DNA of 9,898 nucleotides from Candidatus Bathyarchaeota archaeon. Its GTDB lineage: Archaea > Thermoproteota > Bathyarchaeia > 40CM-2-53-6. The position numbers were made by a program, and so were the translations under genes. The stretch spans positions 1 to 9,898 of the forward strand of contig VBAY01000068.1 in assembly GCA_005883085.1 (NCBI GenBank), read 5' to 3'. The notes under the pieces are model-generated. The model was given only the letters and a program-made list of their open reading frames with translations, did not search any database and was not told where the DNA came from. Positions within the stretch are counted from its first letter, which is position 1. Every line of letters starts with the position of its first letter. Positions 1 to 7,184 of this stretch are shown in pieces.

Positions 1-6
1 TGCTTT

Positions 7-585
7 TTAGTCCTCCAGGAAGTTCTCGATGATCCGATGCCCCGGCATCGTAAGGATAGACTCGGGATGGAATTGGACACCTTCAATCGGAAATTCTCGA
101 TGTCGAACCCCCATTATCTCATTGTCATCGACAGACTGTGCGGTCACTTCGAGGCTCTTCGGCAGGCTCTTTCTTTCCGCGACAAGCGAATGGTATCTCG
201 TAGCCTCGAAAGGACTCTTTACTCCACGGAGAACCCCTTTTCCATCGTGTCTGATCGGGCTGGTTTTGCCATGACGGAGTCTCCTCGCTCGAACTATTCT
301 GCCACCGAATGCGTGAACAATCCCTTGATGTCCCAGGCATACGCCCAGTGTCGGGGTTTCGTTGCTCACTTCTCGGAGGATGTCCGTGCACCTTCCGAAA
401 TACCGGGCATTGCTTGGGTTGCCTGGGCCCGGAGAGATTACGATCCTGTCAGGTGAGAGCTCCCTCACCCCTGCGACATCTATCTCATCATTCCGTTTCA
501 CGACAACCTTGTCGGCGATCTCACCCACATACTGGGCCAAGTTGTAGACGAAGCTGTCGTAATTGTCGAGAATCAGAACTTTCAC
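7..585 (-). CDS. trpG: Anthranilate synthase glutamine amidotransferase subunit (component II)
   Basis: Class I glutamine amidotransferase that releases ammonia from glutamine and passes it to TrpE for anthranilate synthesis, the first step to tryptophan. The 192-residue product has the normal family length. Visible landmarks are the N-terminal LILDNYDSF strand, the oxyanion motif SPGPGNP (51-57), the nucleophile elbow GVCLGHQ with Cys83, and the C-terminal QFHPES with His173 and Glu175, so the triad is complete. I start it at the GTG at 585, which overlaps the trpE TGA as GTGA and has a strong AGGAGG seven bases upstream; this makes the protein begin VKVLILDNYDSF, as expected. An open frame runs on upstream to 654 but only adds 23 residues inside trpE. 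PabA of folate synthesis is nearly identical in sequence, but the tight pairing with a TrpE-type partner points to tryptophan. Stop TAA. Confidence 0.95.
   Translation of the reverse strand: MKVLILDNYDSFVYNLAQYVGEIADKVVVKRNDEIDVAGVRELSPDRIVISPGPGNPSNARYFGRCTDILREVSNETPTLGVCLGHQGIVHAFGGRIVRARRLRHGKTSPIRHDGKGVLRGVKSPFEATRYHSLVAERKSLPKSLEVTAQSVDDNEIMGVRHREFPIEGVQFHPESILTMPGHRIIENFLED
11..16 (-). promoter_or_regulatory. GGAGGA near the trpG stop, possible ribosome-binding site of a next gene
   Basis: GGAGGA in the mRNA covers codons just before the trpG TAA (7-9) and is followed by ten bases to the window edge. It could serve a gene beginning at or just beyond position 1, which would continue the operon, perhaps with another trp gene. 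No start codon is visible inside the window. Confidence 0.35.
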
Positions 586-1989
586 CGGCCCTCCTCCTGG
601 GCCTGCTCCATAGCCGTGAACAATGCGGCCGTCTTTCTCTCCGACTCGATCCATTCCCGGTCAGGGACCGAATCGGCAACTATTCCCGCTCCGGCTTGGA
701 GATAGCAAAAGCCGTCTTGGGCGCAAAGCGTCCTGATTGTTATCGCAAAATCGGCGCTTCCATTCGCCGAGAAATAGCCTAGCGCTCCTGCATAGGGACC
801 CCTCGCTGTAGTCTCTAGTTCCTCGATGATCTCCATCGCGCGAACCTTGGGGGCTCCTGAAACAGTTCCGGCAGGAAAAACAGCCTTGAACATCTCGAGG
901 CTGGTCACGTTCTTTCTTAGCTGTCCCGTGACTCTGGAAACAATGTGTTGGACGTGGCTGTATCCCTGAACCCTCATGAACTCGGGAACCCTAACGGTTC
1001 CATAGTCGCAAACTCTACCCAGGTCGTTCCGTGCTAGGTCTACGAGCATCACGTGTTCCGCTCGTTCTTTTTCGTCCTGAAGCAGTTCGGCTGCCAGTGC
1101 CTTATTTCGGGCAGAATCTCCAGTGAATGGCCGCGTTCCAGCGATGGGGAAGCTCTCGGCGTTGCGACCGATCTTTCGGGCCAGCATCTCCGGGCTGGAT
1201 CCGACTATTTCCCTGTCGCCGAACTTGAGGTAGTACATGTAGGGAGACGGATTGATCCTCCTCAGCGCCCGGTAGAACTGGAGGAGCGAGCCCTTGAATG
1301 GAATCTTGTACCTCTTCGATAGAACTACCTGGAAGATGTCTCCAGATTCAATGTAGTCCTTGGCCTCTTCGACTCGCTCGCAAAAATCCTCTTGGCTAAC
1401 GTTTGCCTTTGGCCTGCCAAAACTAACTTGATCGCTGCCAGGTGAATCTCGCAGGAGGTCCCTCGCTTTTTCTATCCTATTTTCCTCTCGGTAGAAGTAG
1501 TGTGTCTTGTCACTGAGATGATCGAAGACGATCCCATCTTCGAAGAGTCCGAATTCTACATCAGGGAACCCGTTGCCTTTGTTTCCTAATCTGGGGATTC
1601 TCTCAAAGGAACGTACGAGGTCGTAGGACGCGTACCCGACCAGACCACCTGCGTATCTTTCCCCGGGGTTTCGTTCCTTGACTGGGCTATTGAGACCGGC
1701 GAGAAGAGTTAGAGGATCCAGGCACTTCTCGATCCGTCTTTCTGATCGCTGTCGATCTAAGATCTCAGCCTGTTTCTTGGAAGTTCGAATGATCTTTTGC
1801 GGATCGAATCCTATGAACGTGTATCTGGTTAGGCGGCGCGGTCCCTCAACTGACTCGAGAATGAAGCATGTCTCGAACTTGTTTCTGATTGTTGCGAAAA
1901 CGTCGATCGGTTCCTTTCTAGTTTCTAGCGGAAGATAGTTCAGCTTGGTGGGGTGCGTCGTCAGTTGCTGTCCAAAGACTATACCCCAT
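582..1989 (-). CDS. trpE: Anthranilate synthase component I, with an anomalous start region
   Basis: Chorismate-binding subunit that makes anthranilate from chorismate and ammonia supplied by TrpG. Seen in order: an N-terminal ILESVEGPRR segment, matching the tryptophan-binding LLES element; GGLVGYASYD; SGDIFQVVLSKRY; RRINPSPYMYYLKF; PIAGTRP; EHVMLVDLARND; YSHVQHIVS; FPAGTVSGAPK; and GAGIVADS near the end. Ala in PIAGT, where PabB enzymes carry Lys, marks it as anthranilate synthase and not aminodeoxychorismate synthase. The frame is open without a stop from 582 to 2000 but contains no ATG, GTG or TTG before the Met codon at 1238, which is deep inside the conserved domain. The ATG at 1987-1989 is one base out of frame; dropping one base of the C run at 1984-1987 gives a 468-residue protein beginning MGIVFGQQL, a normal length. 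Otherwise a rare start (CTG at 1964 or ATA at 1982) is needed. Coordinates assume the ATG. Stop TGA overlaps trpG. Confidence 0.85.
589..598 (-). promoter_or_regulatory. Strong Shine-Dalgarno site of trpG
   Basis: The mRNA strand reads AGGAGGAGGG, with the AGGAGG core ending seven bases before the GTG at 585. It lies inside the last codons of trpE. It is the strongest ribosome-binding site in the window and fixes the trpG start; it may give TrpG its own initiation besides coupling to TrpE. Confidence 0.85.
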
Positions 1990-2008
1990 GGAAGTCGCCT
2001 TCACTTCC
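1990..2008 (-). promoter_or_regulatory. Possible hairpin at the trpE ribosome-binding region
   Basis: In the mRNA, GGAAGT (2008 to 2003) can pair with ACTTCC (1995 to 1990) around a seven-base loop GAAGGCG, directly before the ATG at 1989. The loop exposes GAAGG, which resembles a ribosome-binding site eight bases from that ATG. A six-pair stem can arise by chance, so this is only a candidate. Confidence 0.3.
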
Positions 2009-2022
2009 CTTCCCGTATGTCG

Positions 2023-2030
2023 CTTTTATA
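2023..2030 (-). promoter_or_regulatory. Archaeal TATA box, candidate internal promoter for trpE-trpG
   Basis: The minus strand reads TATAAAAG, a close match to the archaeal TATA element, and covers the last Leu codon and the TAA stop of tyrA. Using the usual archaeal spacing of about 25-27 bases from box centre to start site, transcription would begin near 2000. That gives an untranslated leader of about 11 bases before the ATG at 1989. The purine-richness of a BRE upstream is weak (GCAAGC). This is the only such element I found at a gene junction in the window. Confidence 0.5.
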
Positions 2031-3111
2031 GCTTGCGTGTCCACTTCTGTACATTCGATGCAAGTCTCTTCTTCACGCCGCCCACCCGGGTAGGTCGGAT
2101 TTGAGCGAGATTGCCTGCAAGTTCAAGAAATTTCTGTCTGACATGGGGGACAAACGGATTCAGCAGTTGGATTCCAACAATCGTGTCCCAATTGGCAAGG
2201 AGACTGGCAATCCTGGTTTCAGTCTCCCTGAGGGACTGGGTTCTGGGTTCTCCACCCATCCCATCGAGGCCTATTCCAAGGGTGATCAGTGCAAAATGAT
2301 GGAGACCCTGGACGTAGGCCATAGCCCGGTCATGTTGGTCCGCCGACATTGTAACGATTTTCGATCCGCTACCTTGGAGTGCGCGGGCCAGCTTGGACCA
2401 CTTCTGGCCGGGTCGGTAGGAGATGCCGATGATTGTTTGACCATGAAGATGATCTGTGTCGGGTCCAAAGAGTGGATGCAGACTGATGTACTCGATGCCC
2501 TTCGGGATCTTTTCTGCAACTCTATCCGATATTCCCGTCTTGACCGAGGAGAGGTCAGTGAGGAGGCTGCCGGATGTCATAAGCGACGCTGTCTCGGTGG
2601 CGACTCTGAGGGTTTCCGCTGTCGGTACGGAGAGGATTACGATGTCGGATGAGGCTGCGTCCAGGATTGTTCCAGGTTCGACCTCGATCTCTTTCGCCGC
2701 TGTTCGAGTCTTGTTGATCTCTCGGCCTGCTATCTTGACCTTCGCTCCTTGAAGGCTGGCGAACCTTGCGAAGAAGCGTCCCATTCCACCTGTTCCACCC
2801 ACGATTAGGATTCTTGCCTGGTCAAGTCTCTTCGCGGATTTTTCCGGGTGGTCTTGTTGGGCCTCGACGCTGAGTGCAAAGATCTGTTCGAATATTGGCC
2901 GGATGAGCTTCGGATCAAGGTCCAGTGATGTGGCGGCGCGTTCTATCTTGCTGAGAATGATTTTTTCTCGCTCAGGGTCGCGATAGTCAAGGCCTCGCTG
3001 GCTCTTAATTCTGCCGAGGATCTTTGCATTCTCGTGCCTGTTCTTGAGAAGCCGAACTATCTCTTGGTCAAGCTCGTCTATCCTGTTTCGAATTCTTGCG
3101 ACGTCGTCCAT
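2026..3111 (-). CDS. tyrA: Bifunctional chorismate mutase / prephenate dehydrogenase
   Basis: Converts chorismate to prephenate and then oxidatively decarboxylates it to 4-hydroxyphenylpyruvate, the tyrosine precursor. Residues 1-90 are an AroQ-type chorismate mutase: by alignment to the E. coli enzyme the active-site set is complete (Arg8, Arg25, Lys36, Asp45, Arg48, Glu49, Gln85). Residues about 98-361 are prephenate dehydrogenase, with a Rossmann nucleotide loop GGTGGMG (105-111), the catalytic HPLFGPD motif at 212-218 (His212), and SADQHDRAMAYVQGLHHF (256-273). The 361 residues resemble the E. coli T-protein in layout. There is no prephenate dehydratase domain after it, unlike the triple fusion known from Archaeoglobus. 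The ATG start at 3111 lies six bases after the aroC stop; no clear Shine-Dalgarno is visible, so translation probably depends on the upstream cistron. Stop TAA is shared with the TATA box. Confidence 0.94.
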   Translation of the reverse strand: MDDVARIRNRIDELDQEIVRLLKNRHENAKILGRIKSQRGLDYRDPEREKIILSKIERAATSLDLDPKLIRPIFEQIFALSVEAQQDHPEKSAKRLDQARILIVGGTGGMGRFFARFASLQGAKVKIAGREINKTRTAAKEIEVEPGTILDAASSDIVILSVPTAETLRVATETASLMTSGSLLTDLSSVKTGISDRVAEKIPKGIEYISLHPLFGPDTDHLHGQTIIGISYRPGQKWSKLARALQGSGSKIVTMSADQHDRAMAYVQGLHHFALITLGIGLDGMGGEPRTQSLRETETRIASLLANWDTIVGIQLLNPFVPHVRQKFLELAGNLAQIRPTRVGGVKKRLASNVQKWTRKL

Positions 3112-3117
3112 TGACAG

Positions 3118-4218
3118 TTAGCTCTTCAAGACCCGAGGAATCATTCCGCCACGGATCATCAAATCCGCCACTCCTATGGCGACCATTCCCTGGACTACGG
3201 GGACGGCTTTGGGGACTACGCACGGATCGTGTCGCCCTTTAACTCCGAGCTTAGCCTCTTCCATTTGGGATACGTTCACGGTCCTTTGCTCCTTCGCGAT
3301 CGAGGATGGCGGTTTGAAGGCAACTCTGAGGAGCAGAGGCATTCCCGTCGACATTCCCCCCAACACTCCTCCGGAATTGTTAGTCAGCGTGACGACCTTT
3401 CCCTCTTTGATCACATACTGGTCGTTGTTTTCCGATCCTTTAAGCCGGGTTGCTTGAAACCCAGCTCCAAACTCGACTCCCTTGACCGCAGGGATCCCGA
3501 AGAGTATCTTGGCGAGTTCGGAGTCGATTGCATCGAAGAGTGGCTCACCGACGCCCACGGGTAGGTTCAGCGTCGTACACTCAACGACTCCCCCGACACT
3601 GTCCCCATCAGTCTTCGCGCTAATCACCGCCTGATGCATTTTCTCGGCCAGAACTGGGTCTGGGCACCTCATCGAATTCTCGTACGTGACCTTCTTGACA
3701 GCTTCAATGCTAGGAGGATTATCCAATCGAACTCCGTCGATAGCATGGGTATACGCGAGGACTTCCACTCCAAAAGTGGAGAGAAGTTTCTGAGCAATTG
3801 CTCCCGCAGCTACGAACGCTGCGGTCATTCTTCCTGAGAGTCTTCCGCCTCCGCGGTAGTCGCTGAAGCCACCATACTTCACTTTAGCGGGATAGTCCGC
3901 GTGTCCGGGCCGAACCACGTCCTTCAGCGAGTCATAATCAGAGGATTTCACGTCTTTGTTTCGGATGTGCAAAGTCACCGGGGCGCCCGTTGCACGATCT
4001 TGGAATACCCCAGAGAACAATTCTACAATGTCTGGTTCCCGTCGCGCAGAAACAACGTCTTTCTCTTGTGGTATCCTCATGTCCAGCGCTCGCTGAATAT
4101 CGTCGACTGTCAATGATAATCCGGCGGGACAGCCGTCTACAGTGACACCTACCACTGGGCCGTGGCTTTCTCCGAAACAGGTAACAACGAATGCTTTGCC
4201 GATCGAATTACTCCACAC
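3118..4218 (-). CDS. aroC: Chorismate synthase
   Basis: Final common-pathway enzyme: eliminates phosphate from EPSP to give chorismate, using reduced FMN. The 366-residue length is typical. Signature segments are GESHG at 16-20 (His19), RPGHADYP at 103-110 (His106), the glycine/arginine-rich GGGRLSGRMTA (123-133), a GSENNDQY loop, NNSGGVLGGMSTG, and GRHDPCVVPKAVPVVQ near the C-terminus. The start is the GTG at 4218, giving VWSNSIGKAF as in other family members; it overlaps the aroA stop by 11 bases and has GGGGGTG seven bases upstream. No flavin reductase domain is present, so reduced FMN must come from another enzyme. Stop TAA, six bases before tyrA. Confidence 0.97.
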   Translation of the reverse strand: MWSNSIGKAFVVTCFGESHGPVVGVTVDGCPAGLSLTVDDIQRALDMRIPQEKDVVSARREPDIVELFSGVFQDRATGAPVTLHIRNKDVKSSDYDSLKDVVRPGHADYPAKVKYGGFSDYRGGGRLSGRMTAAFVAAGAIAQKLLSTFGVEVLAYTHAIDGVRLDNPPSIEAVKKVTYENSMRCPDPVLAEKMHQAVISAKTDGDSVGGVVECTTLNLPVGVGEPLFDAIDSELAKILFGIPAVKGVEFGAGFQATRLKGSENNDQYVIKEGKVVTLTNNSGGVLGGMSTGMPLLLRVAFKPPSSIAKEQRTVNVSQMEEAKLGVKGRHDPCVVPKAVPVVQGMVAIGVADLMIRGGMIPRVLKS

Positions 4219-5482
4219 TGAGTTGCACCCCCAACCTTGCGAGGTCCTGGAAGAATTCCGGGTAGGATTTTGAAACTGTTTCCGAGTTGTGTATTACTGA
4301 CTCTCCCCTGGCGCCGAGAGAAGCGACTGCGCACGCCATCGCAACTCTATGGTCACCCTGTGAATCGAACGCAGCCCCGGTCAATTCCCTTTTTCCATCA
4401 ATCCTGATCAAATCATCTTCGACGTGAATCTTTGCGCCCATCTTTACCAATTCATTCGGGAGGGTTTGCAAACGGTTTGACTCTTTGTAGACTAGCCTCT
4501 TTACCCCTCGGATTTCTGATGAGCCGTCCGCGAAACACGCAATCGTTTCAAGGGGAGGAACGAGATCTGGGTTATTACTCGCGTCGAATTGGAATCCATC
4601 TAGCCCTCTCTTCCCGACTGATAGAGAATTTCCATTCTGTTGGACTTCGAACCCGATTTCAGGCGCTAGTTTCAAGATCGCAGAATCGGGCTCGAACTCG
4701 TACGGGCCGATTCCAGAGATCGTGATCTCGTCTCCCGCAGTTCCTGTCGCGGCGATGAGGAAGGCTGCGGACGAAAAATCTCCGGGAACTTGATGGGACG
4801 CGGGGACGAACTTTTGCGGTGCCGGAACCCTGAACGTTCCATCGGATTCTTTGATCGAGATTCCATGTTTTTTCAACACGTCAATGGACATGTTCACGTA
4901 TGGGCGCGATTCCAACGCGTCTTCCACGTTGATCGTGACGTCTCTTGACGCCAACGGGGCTGCGAAGAGGAGTCCTGAGATGAATTGGGAGCTGATATCG
5001 CCTCGAACTGTCACTTCTCCTCCTCTCAAGGGTCCCCTAACGAGTATCTCCAATCCACCCGCTTCGGAGATCGAAGTGGCAGAGGCACCAAGAGTGTTGA
5101 CAGCCTTCACTAGCGGATCCAAGGGTCTGTTGGCGAGTCTCGGGCTAGCTCTTAGCCTAACTGTCTTGAGGCAAGTAGACGAAATCGCGGTGAGGAACCT
5201 GAGGGTGGCTCCTGACTCACCACAGTCGATAGGCCTGTTGGATGTGGTCGGTCTCCTGATTCCGCTGGAGATTGTTCGGGTTTTCTTAACTAGAACTTTC
5301 GCTCCCAGCCTCTGGATCCCCTCGAGTGTTCGCTGGGTATCATCACAACGCAACGCTCCTTCAATCACCGATTTACCGGGTGACAGCAGGGAGGCTAGGA
5401 GTGCTCTGTGTGTGTAAGCCTTCGAGCGGGGAGCCTTCACTTCTCCGTGCAGCGTTTGTGGACCCTTGATCTTGACTTTCAA
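4208..5482 (-). CDS. aroA: EPSP synthase (3-phosphoshikimate 1-carboxyvinyltransferase)
   Basis: Transfers the enolpyruvyl group of PEP to shikimate 3-phosphate. The 424 residues form the usual two-domain fold. Seen: APRSKAYTHR (17-26) with Lys21 and Arg26 equivalent to E. coli Lys22 and Arg27; CGESGATLRFL, where the Gly matching E. coli Gly96 is kept; NRPLDPL; GDISSQF phosphate-binding serines; NNPDLVP with the catalytic Asp; YKESNR; GDHRVAMA; and SKSYPEFF near the end. One oddity is Ala22 where most homologues have Ser (E. coli Ser23). The start is TTG at 5482, overlapping the aroK TGA as TTGA; this gives MKVKIKGPQTLHGEV, which fits the family, and no better start is near. The upstream ribosome-binding site is weak, suggesting coupling to aroK. 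Stop TAA lies inside the aroC start region. Confidence 0.96.
   Translation of the reverse strand: MKVKIKGPQTLHGEVKAPRSKAYTHRALLASLLSPGKSVIEGALRCDDTQRTLEGIQRLGAKVLVKKTRTISSGIRRPTTSNRPIDCGESGATLRFLTAISSTCLKTVRLRASPRLANRPLDPLVKAVNTLGASATSISEAGGLEILVRGPLRGGEVTVRGDISSQFISGLLFAAPLASRDVTINVEDALESRPYVNMSIDVLKKHGISIKESDGTFRVPAPQKFVPASHQVPGDFSSAAFLIAATGTAGDEITISGIGPYEFEPDSAILKLAPEIGFEVQQNGNSLSVGKRGLDGFQFDASNNPDLVPPLETIACFADGSSEIRGVKRLVYKESNRLQTLPNELVKMGAKIHVEDDLIRIDGKRELTGAAFDSQGDHRVAMACAVASLGARGESVIHNSETVSKSYPEFFQDLARLGVQLSVE
4226..4232 (-). promoter_or_regulatory. Shine-Dalgarno site of aroC
   Basis: The mRNA strand reads GGGGGTG, seven bases before the GTG at 4218. It matches the GGTG core complementary to archaeal 16S rRNA 3' ends and supports this non-ATG start within the end of aroA. 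Confidence 0.7.
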
Positions 5483-6357
5483 GTCTCGATCAGCGCTTTG
5501 GTGAAGTTGGGATTTGTCTCGATTATGAGTCCATCAAATTTCTCGAACGCCTGCCGCACAGGTTTGAAGCTATGATCGTCGACCACGGCCGCGACTGCCG
5601 GTCCCTTGCCCGAGAGTCCTGCTCCAAATGCTCCTGCTTCAATCGCTGAGAGTGCTGGGCGAGGGTCTTCTCCGAGAATAGATGCGACAGCGAGGCCGTT
5701 AAGGGTAATCGCGTCCCAGAGATGGCCATTGCTAGCTTCGCTGTATGCAAGTTCTGAAATCCGCCGAATGGGGGCAAATCTTGTCCGGTCTAGCTGGCCT
5801 GTTCGAGTCTTTCGTGGTGGAACAAGTATGAGGATTCTGATGTCCTCTGGGACCTTGAGAATTCTTTCTGCCTTCCTCCGATCGTTATCAGTCAGAACAG
5901 CACCGCCGTGATAGGATGCGAATGAATCGTCGTAAGCGCCTGTGAGACTTACCCCGGATTCGACGGATGCCTCTACTCCAACCGCAACCAGTCTGTCATC
6001 ATCCTGCTCTTCACCTAGGGCAGATACCGTGGCCAAGGCTACTGCGTTTGCTGCCGCACTGCTGCTCTTGAGCCCTACAGCTGTCGGGATGTTCGACGAA
6101 GTGGTCACCTCTCCGTAGACCTTCCGCTCATACCCATAATGCTCGAGGGTCTTCCGGACCACCGCGACCATGAGATCGTTGGATTCCTGTGGGTCAGAGG
6201 AGATGAATCCCGAAATCTGGCCAGGTCCTTCTCTCAACGTAACCTTGGCTCGGGTCCAAAGGTCTACTCCCAGAGCGCCTCCCTTGCCTGTTGGAAACGC
6301 GTTTAGAATGCTGACGGCTCCATGCGAGAGAGCCTGGCCGGTCCCTTTCATCTCCAA
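5479..6357 (-). CDS. aroK: Archaeal shikimate kinase, GHMP family
   Basis: Phosphorylates shikimate with ATP to shikimate 3-phosphate. It is not the bacterial P-loop AroK but the unrelated archaeal GHMP kinase. Counting from the TTG start (292 residues): ATP-binding motif PTAVGLKSSSA at 91-101, GAYDDSFASYHGG at 140-152, and the glycine-rich GLSGKGPAVAA at 247-257. Two starts are possible: TTG at 6357, with AGGG five bases upstream in the mRNA, and ATG at 6351, which overlaps the aroE TGA as ATGA but has GGAG directly against it. I kept the TTG for its better spacing; the products differ by two residues. The sequence alone could fit another GHMP kinase, but its place between shikimate dehydrogenase and EPSP synthase settles the substrate. 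Its TGA stop overlaps the aroA TTG. Confidence 0.93.
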   Translation of the reverse strand: MEMKGTGQALSHGAVSILNAFPTGKGGALGVDLWTRAKVTLREGPGQISGFISSDPQESNDLMVAVVRKTLEHYGYERKVYGEVTTSSNIPTAVGLKSSSAAANAVALATVSALGEEQDDDRLVAVGVEASVESGVSLTGAYDDSFASYHGGAVLTDNDRRKAERILKVPEDIRILILVPPRKTRTGQLDRTRFAPIRRISELAYSEASNGHLWDAITLNGLAVASILGEDPRPALSAIEAGAFGAGLSGKGPAVAAVVDDHSFKPVRQAFEKFDGLIIETNPNFTKALIET

Positions 6358-7181
6358 TCTTTCCCTAGATGATCCGCAAGGGAGGAGCGCATGAGATCGA
6401 CAGGAGCCGTCTCGTTTAGCCAGATCTCGTAAGATAATGCTGCCTGGTGCACTAGCATCTCCAGTGGGCTTATTGTTCCGCGTCCTATCGGAACAGGTTC
6501 GCCAGGCTTGTCGTATGCGAGGTCGAAGACCCAGCCTGTATCTTTGACTCTGTTGATTTTGAGTTGGGATATGAGAGTCGAGGTCCGTATCGGAGTCGCG
6601 TTGACGAGGAGGTCCGCATCCTCCATTCCTTTCTCTAAGCTACTCTTGGCAAGTTCTCCGTACGAAATTCTGCTGGTACCTGTTGCGTTGTCCGCCAGTT
6701 GTCGAGCCTTACCCAGAGTTCTGTTCAGAATCCTAACAGTGTTGTTTTCGCTGGAAAGGCGGTGGACTATGGCTTGAGCTGCTCCTCCTGCCCCGAGAAC
6801 CAGTATTCGCTTGTTGTTGGGTTCAAAGCCGTAGGATCTTAGGGCTCTGATCGCTCCCTCTCCGTCGGTGTTGTATCCTACGAGTCCATTCTTGGTTGTG
6901 TCAACTGTGTTGACTGCTCCGCTCTTCTCTGCGTTCTTGTCAAGCCGATCCAGCATTTCAACTATGGCGGTCTTGTGGGGCATTGTGACGTTGAAGCCGT
7001 CAAACCCTAGTATGCGGGCTGCCTCTACCGCTTGTTTCAGGTTGTCCCTACTGACCTCGAAGGGTACGTAGGCTCTGTTGAGTGATAGTTTCTGGAAGGT
7101 CGTGTTGAAGATTACAGGGCTGAGGCTGTGGGCTACTGGCGATCCGTAGAGAGAGTGGACTTTGGTGTCGCCCTTGATCAA
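6348..7181 (-). CDS. aroE: Shikimate dehydrogenase
   Basis: Reduces 3-dehydroshikimate to shikimate with NADPH. The 277-residue length is typical. Seen: YGSPVAHSLSP substrate-binding serines (18-21), NVTMPHK with catalytic Lys70, GAVNT, GYNTDG with Asp106, the dinucleotide loop GAGGAA at 130-135, NRT at 153-155 for the NADP phosphate, and LVHQAALSYEIW with Gln246. The usual NATPxGM loop reads NATPIRTS here, a departure near the nicotinamide site. The start is TTG at 7181 with GTGGAG six bases upstream, three bases after the aroD stop; the product then begins MIKGDTKVHSLYGSP, as in relatives. Its TGA stop overlaps the aroK start region. Confidence 0.95.
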   Translation of the reverse strand: MIKGDTKVHSLYGSPVAHSLSPVIFNTTFQKLSLNRAYVPFEVSRDNLKQAVEAARILGFDGFNVTMPHKTAIVEMLDRLDKNAEKSGAVNTVDTTKNGLVGYNTDGEGAIRALRSYGFEPNNKRILVLGAGGAAQAIVHRLSSENNTVRILNRTLGKARQLADNATGTSRISYGELAKSSLEKGMEDADLLVNATPIRTSTLISQLKINRVKDTGWVFDLAYDKPGEPVPIGRGTISPLEMLVHQAALSYEIWLNETAPVDLMRSSLADHLGKDWR

Positions 7182-7184
7182 CTG

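Noticed and set aside
586..654. N-terminal extension of trpG to 654
   Set aside because: The extra 23 residues have no family counterpart, lie inside trpE, and the GTG at 585 has a strong Shine-Dalgarno and the expected N-terminal sequence.
309..782. Plus-strand open frame of 157 codons across trpG and the end of trpE
   Set aside because: Cys- and Arg-rich shadow of two conserved genes on the other strand.
582..1238. A short trpE-like gene of 218 residues starting at the Met codon at 1238
   Set aside because: The Met lies in the middle of a conserved TrpE block (INPSPYMYYLKF) and TrpE-like sequence continues without a stop for about 240 codons upstream, so this is not the true start.
582..1989. 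Aminodeoxychorismate synthase PabB
   Set aside because: Ala in PIAGT, where PabB has Lys, and the LES tryptophan-binding segment indicate anthranilate synthase.
2101..2652. Plus-strand open frame of 183 codons opposite tyrA
   Set aside because: Shadow of the prephenate dehydrogenase domain; its composition shows no protein-like motif I recognise.
4851..5417. Long plus-strand open frame of 188 codons opposite aroA
   Set aside because: It is antisense to conserved EPSP synthase coding sequence, shows no recognisable family features and has no neighbours on that strand.
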